A stretch of DNA of 10,072 nucleotides from Chloroflexota bacterium. Lineage in GTDB: Bacteria; Chloroflexota; Anaerolineae; Anaerolineales; UBA11858. The stretch is from assembly GCA_030666985.1 (NCBI GenBank), contig DAOUWT010000076.1, positions 1-10,072 on the forward strand, written 5' to 3'. The position numbers were made by a program, and so were the translations under genes. The notes under the pieces are model-generated. The model searched no databases and was not told the origin of the DNA. It worked only from the letters and a program-made list of their open reading frames with translations. This document shows, one piece after another, positions 6,633 through 10,072 of this stretch (the stretch's first letter is position 1; every line of letters starts with the position of its first letter).

Positions 6633-6641
6633 ATTATAGCA
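6633..6641 (-). promoter_or_regulatory. Extended -10 promoter element in left repeat
   Basis: TGCTATAAT on the minus strand (6641-6633), a consensus extended -10; no good -35 hexamer is present. It would transcribe towards the 15-codon ORF at 6545. The same element is conserved in the right repeat. Confidence 0.45.
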
Positions 6642-6681
6642 AATATTTTTTGAAATGTATTGCATTTTCCCTCTTAAACCC

Positions 6682-6708
6682 AAAAGCCGCCTCTCGACGG
6701 CTTTTTTT
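6682..6708. terminator. Intrinsic terminator after the toxin-antitoxin operon
   Basis: AAAAGCCG (6682-6689), 8-base loop, CGGCTTTT (6698-6705), then further T to 6708. It lies about 80 bp past the last gene of the minus-strand operon, and its A/T flanks allow termination in both directions. Confidence 0.7.
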
Positions 6709-6784
6709 AGTGCTCTTGGATATATGGCTTGCTACTTAAAGAGAAGCTATTAAAGGATCTACAAGAAGAATTTATCAAAGTCTT

Positions 6785-7471
6785 TCAAGAGAACATAGAT
6801 TCAATTTCTTCCAATAGCATTATGTGTGTTTTTGTATCCACAGGTGCTCGGGAGACATAGATTTTCTTATCCAGTGGAGTACCATCTCTGGGTTCAATGG
6901 AAAACAGCTTGGGAGTTATGTCAATGCGATACTCTTTCAGAATCTCATCTGTGGATATATAGTCTAAACGAAAAAGCATTTTGTAGTGATTTGATATAGC
7001 CTTCCCATATATTGTGCTAGCATTTTCGACAATTTCATTATCTATCAAATTCAAAAGGCTTGGATGGATCAATTCTTTAGCATACATATCCATATGTGCG
7101 ATTATTATGGATTCATTTGATTGAATAACTGGCTTAAAATCTATCTCATTCTGTGCCCCAGAAAACTGTTGCATATATTCACACAGTTCATCCATAATCA
7201 TTTCCGCACATGACGATTCGGCGTTAACCTTGACTACAATCTTCCTTTCATCTATTTCAATACTTTCAATAATAACCATATCCGAAGCAACTTGATATGT
7301 TCCTAATTCAAAAAGCAGTATTGCTTTTTGTTGTTTTTGTCCTACATCAATTTTTTGAAAGTTAAATGGTTCTTGGAGAGTCCTAGGCGCGTCAAAAAAC
7401 ATTTTCCAGAATGGAATTTGCCCAAATTCCATAATTTTAAGCAATGTAGAGTTTAGCTCTTTTACTTTCAT
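6785..7471 (-). CDS. Unrecognised third gene of the toxin-antitoxin operon
   Basis: 228 residues, no signal peptide or membrane helix. The sequence alternates beta-like strands (KAILLFEL 49-56, MVIIESIEI 65-73, KIVVKVNA 77-84) with helices (CAEMIMDELCEYMQQF 88-103, PSLLNLIDNEIVE 137-149). The end (LFSIEPRDGTP, KKIYVSRAPVDTKTHIMLLE) looks like beta-strands leading to a C-terminal helix. Its ATG overlaps the antitoxin stop by 4 nt (ATGA), implying translational coupling. In HigBA-type tripartite loci the third gene is a SecB-like chaperone that protects the antitoxin. The position fits, but I see no SecB sequence signature and the protein is longer than SecB. It may be a chaperone of another fold, an accessory regulator or an unrelated cargo gene. 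Confidence 0.75.
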   Translation of the reverse strand: MKVKELNSTLLKIMEFGQIPFWKMFFDAPRTLQEPFNFQKIDVGQKQQKAILLFELGTYQVASDMVIIESIEIDERKIVVKVNAESSCAEMIMDELCEYMQQFSGAQNEIDFKPVIQSNESIIIAHMDMYAKELIHPSLLNLIDNEIVENASTIYGKAISNHYKMLFRLDYISTDEILKEYRIDITPKLFSIEPRDGTPLDKKIYVSRAPVDTKTHIMLLEEIESMFS

Positions 7472-7959
7472 ACTTGTACGGTCTCCTCTGTTAAGTTGCT
7501 TATACCAAATGAATCATCGTAAATTGGTTCGTATTGAGCTATTTCCAAATCACCAACAGCATCATTCGCTCCAATTGGTGAAATATCATGTAACCCAAAA
7601 AGCTTTCTCCAATCTTCGTCTTCAAACGATGTTTCTGATGTTTTTGGTATAGCTTCCAATGGAATGAGATGAATGAGAACCTCTGTATTTAAAGCTTCTG
7701 CAATCTTTACTATAGTACTCAATCTAAAATCATGCTCTCCTGTTTCGATTTTAGATATACGGCTCTGATAAGTACCAGCCCTCTTAGCAAGTTCTCTTTG
7801 TGTCCATCCCAACTCTGAACGCCGATTTATTACTTGAGAAACCAGATCATTATGTGGTTTCGTTCGACGTAGTGCTTTTAAAAATTCAGGATCCTTTAAA
7901 TCCTCAACAAAGACTTCTTCAATTGTTTTTAGTTCATCCATCATCTCATCTCTTTTCAT
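7468..7959 (-). CDS. XRE-family HTH antitoxin (HigA-like)
   Basis: 163-residue Cro/C1-type DNA-binding protein. The helix-turn-helix is at about 41-97, with TQRELAKRAGTYQSRISKIE (53-72) as the recognition unit and STIVKIAEALNTEVLIHLIP after it. It has a 35-residue acidic N-terminal extension (FVEDLKDPEFLKAL) and a C-terminal tail of about 63 residues (SFEDEDWRKLFGLHDIS and on). That tail is longer than needed for a minimal antitoxin and is likely the toxin-binding or proteolysis-sensitive part. It probably neutralises the upstream toxin and represses the operon. The start overlaps the toxin's last 14 nt; ATG codons 6 and 7 are alternative starts with AAGAG upstream. Toxin-first order is typical of higBA. 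Confidence 0.88.
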   Translation of the reverse strand: MKRDEMMDELKTIEEVFVEDLKDPEFLKALRRTKPHNDLVSQVINRRSELGWTQRELAKRAGTYQSRISKIETGEHDFRLSTIVKIAEALNTEVLIHLIPLEAIPKTSETSFEDEDWRKLFGLHDISPIGANDAVGDLEIAQYEPIYDDSFGISNLTEETVQV

Positions 7960-8326
7960 ATCTATTCATATAATTCTGAATGTTGCTAGCTGCTTTATCT
8001 TTGTCCTTCCGTTTTGCTTCTCTGGTTGTCTTTTTACATACATAACACAACACAAGCTTTTGTGGTTTATTGGTTGTATCACTGTGAAGGTATAAACGAT
8101 ATTTCGAATATGTAAACTGAATTAAAAGAATTCCTTTATGTCGAAAACTTTTTGTGTTAGGGAAATTTGTTGGAGATGGGATCTTTTCTAGAGTATGAAG
8201 TTTATGGATTAAATTAGCACGATCATTCCCTGAAAAATTAGAGTCAATATATTCTTTTGGGGAGGGATTTCCCAAGGGGGAAGACACAAACTTCCAATAT
8301 TTTTTATCGTCTATTACAATAACCAT
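7946..8326 (-). CDS. RelE/HigB-like type II toxin
   Basis: 126 residues. The C-terminal half follows the RelE/ParE superfamily (Gp49/HigB-like) pattern: FRHKGILLIQFTYSKYRLYL (61-80), KLVLCYVCKKTTREAKRKDK (90-109), then a helix AASNIQNYMNRY. Basic residues expected to contact mRNA or ribosome are plentiful (R77, K98, K99, R102). Proteins of this type usually cleave mRNA at the ribosome and arrest growth unless bound by the antitoxin. The N-terminal half (1-50) is less conserved. It is the first gene of a three-gene operon and overlaps the antitoxin by 14 nt. The ribosome binding site is weak (TGAG, 8 nt upstream), which may keep toxin synthesis low. Family assignment is confident; catalytic details are inferred. 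Confidence 0.82.
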   Translation of the reverse strand: MVIVIDDKKYWKFVSSPLGNPSPKEYIDSNFSGNDRANLIHKLHTLEKIPSPTNFPNTKSFRHKGILLIQFTYSKYRLYLHSDTTNKPQKLVLCYVCKKTTREAKRKDKDKAASNIQNYMNRYEKR

Positions 8327-8341
8327 AAATATAACTCATTT

Positions 8342-8371
8342 ATTATATTAAGTCAAATTGAATCACTACAA
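8342..8371 (-). promoter_or_regulatory. Probable promoter of the toxin-antitoxin operon
   Basis: Minus strand: -35 TTGTAG (8371-8366), 18-bp spacer, -10 TATAAT (8347-8342), only 16 bp before the toxin ATG, giving a very short leader. A second possible start is the extended -10 in the right direct repeat at 8483-8475. Confidence 0.45.
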
Positions 8372-8444
8372 AAGAACTCAGAAGGCGATTAGAGACCACA
8401 AATACCATAAGTACTACAAGTATAGGGAGAGAGAAATATTGTTG

Positions 8445-8462
8445 ACCGCATGCCATTGCGGT
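8445..8462. repeat. Small hairpin between repeat and operon
   Basis: ACCGCA (8445-8450) and TGCGGT (8457-8462), 6-bp stem and 6-base loop. It straddles the outer boundary of the right direct repeat (8455). The remaining 8372-8444 holds nothing I can name. Confidence 0.4.
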
Positions 8463-8558
8463 TCAATAACTCTTATTATAGCAAACATTTTTTGAAATAT
8501 GTTGCATTTTCCCTCTTAAACCCAAAAAACCGCCTCACAGCGGCCTTTGGAGTGCGCT
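8455..8558. repeat. 104-bp direct repeat, right copy
   Basis: Partner of 6613-6716. It includes the extended -10 TGCTATAAT (minus strand 8483-8475), the shared block TTGCATTTTCCCTCTTAAAC (8502-8521), a degenerate terminator hairpin (about 8530-8545) and the first bases of a truncated tRNA-Leu copy. The right copy therefore merges into the tRNA array. Confidence 0.85.
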
Positions 8559-8606
8559 GAGCGGGAAACGAACCCGCACGTCCAATCGGGCATGTTCCTC
8601 AACATC
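8553..8606 (-). pseudogene. tRNA-Leu 3' fragment 1 (distal)
   Basis: Keeps the acceptor 3' strand, the T-arm (one change in the T-loop, ..AAACGAACCC on the plus strand), the long variable arm and an anticodon-loop-like TTGAGG. The D-arm and 5' acceptor strand are absent, so it cannot form a mature tRNA. Confidence 0.8.
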
Positions 8607-8658
8607 TTATCTGTGTGTTTCATTAAACCAAAAAACCGCCTCACGGCGGCCTTTGTAG

Positions 8659-8712
8659 TGCGCTGAGCGGGAATCGAACCCGCACGCCCAATCGGGCATG
8701 TTCCTCAACATC
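8659..8712 (-). pseudogene. tRNA-Leu 3' fragment 2 (proximal)
   Basis: Acceptor 3' strand and T-arm are identical to the intact tRNA-Leu. The variable arm has compensated changes (GCCCGATTGGGC keeps its pairing). The anticodon region is shortened by a few bases but keeps TTGAG and a hairpin (TGTT-GAGG-AACA). The 5' half is replaced by unrelated sequence. Confidence 0.8.
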
Positions 8713-8736
8713 TTACCCTGTGTGTTTCATTAAACC

Positions 8737-8759
8737 AAAAAACCGCCCCACGGCGGTTT
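8737..8759 (-). terminator. Intrinsic terminator of tRNA-Leu
   Basis: Minus strand: AAACCGCC, loop GTGG, GGCGGTTT with the T-run extending to 8737. It lies 14 bp after the tRNA 3' end. Confidence 0.85.
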
Positions 8760-8772
8760 CTCTCAATTCTAG

Positions 8773-8856
8773 TGCGCTGAGCGGGAATCGAACCCGCACG
8801 TCCAATCGGACATATGGCCCTCAACCATACCTGTCTGCCAGTTCCAGCACCAGCGC
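8773..8856 (-). tRNA. tRNA-Leu (anticodon GAG)
   Basis: 84 nt, class II. Acceptor GCGCTGG (8856-8850) pairs with TCAGCGC, discriminator A at 8773, CCA not encoded. Anticodon stem TATGG/CCATA encloses loop TTGAGGG with GAG at 8822-8820, reading CUC/CUU codons. The long variable arm TGTCC-GATT-GGACG is typical of leucine tRNAs. T-arm GCGGG-TTCGATT-CCCGC. It has a consensus promoter and its own terminator. Its 3' half is duplicated twice downstream, marking it as a likely insertion site. Confidence 0.95.
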
Positions 8857-8916
8857 AAATTATTAACTTTTTTCCGTTCGCGAGGGATGCCCTACGAAGC
8901 TCACTCGAGCAGTGGT

Positions 8917-8944
8917 ATTATAATATCCTAGAAACGATTGTCAA
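8917..8944 (-). promoter_or_regulatory. Consensus sigma70 promoter of tRNA-Leu
   Basis: Minus strand: TTGACA (8944-8939), 16-bp spacer, TATAAT (8922-8917). Both hexamers are perfect. Start of transcription is expected near 8910, about 55 nt before the tRNA 5' end. Confidence 0.8.
8919..8924 (+). promoter_or_regulatory. Possible -10 of plsX, overlapping the tRNA promoter
   Basis: TATAAT on the plus strand sits inside the palindrome TATTATAATA (8916-8925), so the divergent tRNA and plsX promoters would share their -10 DNA. No good -35 is visible on the plus strand. Confidence 0.35.
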
Positions 8945-8970
8945 GTATTCTGCTAAACAAGGAGTGAATC

Positions 8971-9981
8971 ATGCACATTGTCCTAGACGCAATGGGGAGC
9001 GACACTTATCCCCACCCCGAAGTCCGAGCCGCCTTTGAGTCCAGCGAGCGTTTTAATGTAGATATTCTACTCGTAGGCCAGGAGGGGGTGCTCAAGCCGC
9101 TCATGGCGGAGCAGGGATCAAGCTCCAAGGCACACCTCATCCACGCCCCCGAAGTATTAGAAATGGGCGACAAGCCGGCCCGCAGCGCACGCCGCAAATC
9201 CGATAACTCTATGGCAGTGGGGATGGATTTGGTCAAATCGGGGGAGGGGGACGCCTTTGTCACGGCTGGCAACACGGGGGGAGCGATGGTCAACGCCCTC
9301 TTCCGGCTGGGACGCATCCGGAGGGTGAAGCGTCCGGGCTTGGCCGCCATCCTCCCCACCAGAACGGGACATGCTATCGCCCTGGATATTGGCGCTAACG
9401 CGGATTGCAAGCCCCTTTACCTATATCAATTTGGCTTGATGGGGTCTATTTATGCCGAGCGGGTGTTGGGAATCGAGAACCCGCGCGTGGGATTGCTATC
9501 CAACGGCGAAGAAAAGGGCAAGGGCAACCAACTTATCAAAGATACCTATGCCCTCTTCGAAGAAAGTTCTCTCAACTTTTTCGGCAACGCAGAACCCAAA
9601 GAACTTTTCAACGGCGAAATAGATGTGGCTGTTACAGATGGTTTCACAGGAAATGTACTGATAAAAACCAGTGAATCTGTGTCCAAATTACTGCTTGATA
9701 TTTTGAAAGACGAATTAACAGGCACCCTGCGCACCAAAATTGGAGCCGCTCTGGCCCTGCCCGCTTTCAAAAACGTCAAACGCCTCCTGGACCCGCGCGA
9801 GCTGGGGGCTGCTCCGCTGCTGGGGATTGATGGCCTGGTCTTCGTGGGGCACGGACGCTCAGACACGATGGCCTTGGTCAACTCCATCCGGGTCGCCAAA
9901 CAAGCCGTGGAGGCCGATTTGCTCCCTGGGCTGAAAGGGGCTATTCAGGAACAACTTGGGAATCAGGAAACTAGGGACTAG
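8971..9981 (+). CDS. plsX: Phosphate acyltransferase PlsX
   Basis: 336 residues, normal for the family. PlsX converts acyl-ACP and phosphate to acyl-phosphate, the donor used by PlsY at the membrane for the first acylation of glycerol-3-phosphate in phospholipid synthesis. Family motifs in order: LDAMGSD (5-11), TAGNTGG (98-104), LDIGANADC (138-146), LLSNGEEKGKGN (175-186), VTDGFTGNVLIKTSE (221-235), GAAPLLGIDG (279-288) and GHG (293-295). AAGGAG (8959-8964) precedes the ATG by 6 nt. Transcribed divergently from tRNA-Leu; the fab genes that often follow plsX would lie beyond the window. The last residues (NQETRD) and the stop codon fall inside short tandem repeats, so the extreme C-terminus is repeat-derived and probably dispensable. 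Confidence 0.96.
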   Translation: MHIVLDAMGSDTYPHPEVRAAFESSERFNVDILLVGQEGVLKPLMAEQGSSSKAHLIHAPEVLEMGDKPARSARRKSDNSMAVGMDLVKSGEGDAFVTAGNTGGAMVNALFRLGRIRRVKRPGLAAILPTRTGHAIALDIGANADCKPLYLYQFGLMGSIYAERVLGIENPRVGLLSNGEEKGKGNQLIKDTYALFEESSLNFFGNAEPKELFNGEIDVAVTDGFTGNVLIKTSESVSKLLLDILKDELTGTLRTKIGAALALPAFKNVKRLLDPRELGAAPLLGIDGLVFVGHGRSDTMALVNSIRVAKQAVEADLLPGLKGAIQEQLGNQETRD

Positions 9982-9991
9982 GGACTAGGGA
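9971..9991. repeat. Three tandem CTAGGGA units over the plsX stop codon
   Basis: A perfect 7-bp unit repeated three times; the TAG stop of plsX (9979-9981) is part of it. Confidence 0.85.
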
Positions 9992-10016
9992 AGCAGGAAA
10001 GCAGGGAATCAGGTAT

Positions 10017-10072
10017 CAGGAGAACAGGGAATCAGGAAAGCAGGTAGCAGGAGAACAGGGAATCAGGAAAGC
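10017..10072. repeat. Tandem AGCAGGAATCAGG-type repeats after plsX, cut by window end
   Basis: A 25-bp block beginning CAGGAGAACAGGGAATC occurs perfectly at 10017-10041 and 10048-10072 (period 31). Degenerate GGGAATCAGG/GAAAGCAGG units fill 9991-10016. The array probably continues beyond the window. Confidence 0.8.

Larger units (their letters stand above)
6613..6716. repeat. 104-bp direct repeat, left copy
   Basis: Matches 8455-8558 over its whole length with equal spacing. The first 73 bp (6613-6685) align without gaps at 65 of 73 positions. The remainder is a G/C hairpin followed by AGTGC, like the terminator plus tRNA 3' end in the right copy. The pair brackets the three-gene toxin-antitoxin operon, 1842 bp apart. 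Confidence 0.85.
8518..8731. repeat. Two tandem 107-bp units (terminator plus tRNA-Leu 3' fragment)
   Basis: Units 8518-8624 and 8625-8731 differ at only a handful of positions. Each starts AAACC, contains a CCGCC/GGCGG-type hairpin next to an A-run (a terminator when read on the minus strand), then a tRNA-Leu 3' portion, and ends TGTGTGTTTCATT. A third unit starting at 8732 holds a terminator and the intact tRNA-Leu. Confidence 0.9.

Noticed and set aside
8518..8856. CRISPR array
   Set aside because: The 107-bp repeated units contain tRNA and terminator sequence with no short repeat/unique spacer alternation.
8814..9038. 74-codon plus-strand frame overlapping tRNA-Leu and the start of plsX
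   Set aside because: It is antisense to the tRNA and out of frame with plsX, which has the ribosome-binding site and motifs.
10017..10072. CRISPR-like repeats at the window end
   Set aside because: Period and unit are irregular and the intervening bases are also repeat-like; simple degenerate tandem repeat.

Overview
The window looks like a chromosomal segment of an anaerobic or facultative bacterium, most plausibly a Chloroflexota (Anaerolineae-like) species. This assignment is an inference from three things: the B12-dependent ribonucleotide reductase, the DUF2270-family membrane protein, and the many short degenerate intergenic repeats. No taxonomic marker settles it. The housekeeping genes at both ends (nrdJ, plsX) and the DUF2270 gene are visibly GC-rich. 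The stretch from about 3.88 to 8.75 kb is AT-rich apart from a G/C-rich repeat block at 6.09-6.26 kb, and reads as an accessory region.

Layout. 1-2289 (-): adenosylcobalamin-dependent ribonucleotide reductase, missing its C-terminus at the window edge, with a recognisable promoter and a leader that can form two mutually exclusive hairpins. 2588-3649 (-): membrane protein joining a DUF2270 domain to a C-terminal DUF2179-like domain. 3650-3879: three perfect 21-bp repeats that generate C(UUCG)G hairpins, then one copy of a dispersed repeat. 3880-4575 (-): unrecognised protein with a winged-helix-like N-terminus. 4576-5146: non-coding, with a nested inverted-repeat element of about 180 bp and a second 65-bp hairpin. 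5147-6067 (+): exported, probably lipid-anchored NodB-like polysaccharide deacetylase. 6068-6784: second (inverted) copy of the dispersed repeat, a strong terminator, a 15-codon ORF behind a perfect Shine-Dalgarno sequence, and the left copy of a 104-bp direct repeat. 6785-8326 (-): three overlapping genes, namely a RelE/HigB-like toxin, an XRE antitoxin and an unrecognised third protein. 8455-8856: the right copy of the direct repeat, two truncated tRNA-Leu copies each followed by a terminator, then the intact tRNA-Leu(GAG). 8971-9981 (+): plsX, whose last codons run into short tandem repeats that continue to the window end.

The most interesting part is 6.6-8.9 kb. A toxin-antitoxin-plus-third-gene operon sits between two ~90% identical direct repeats. 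The right repeat abuts a tandem array of tRNA-Leu 3' halves, each carrying its own terminator. This is what repeated site-specific insertion at a tRNA 3' end would leave behind, although no integrase is visible here. The gene order toxin-antitoxin-third gene, with 4- and 14-nt overlaps, also invites comparison with HigBA-type tripartite (toxin-antitoxin-chaperone) loci, but the third protein does not look like SecB.
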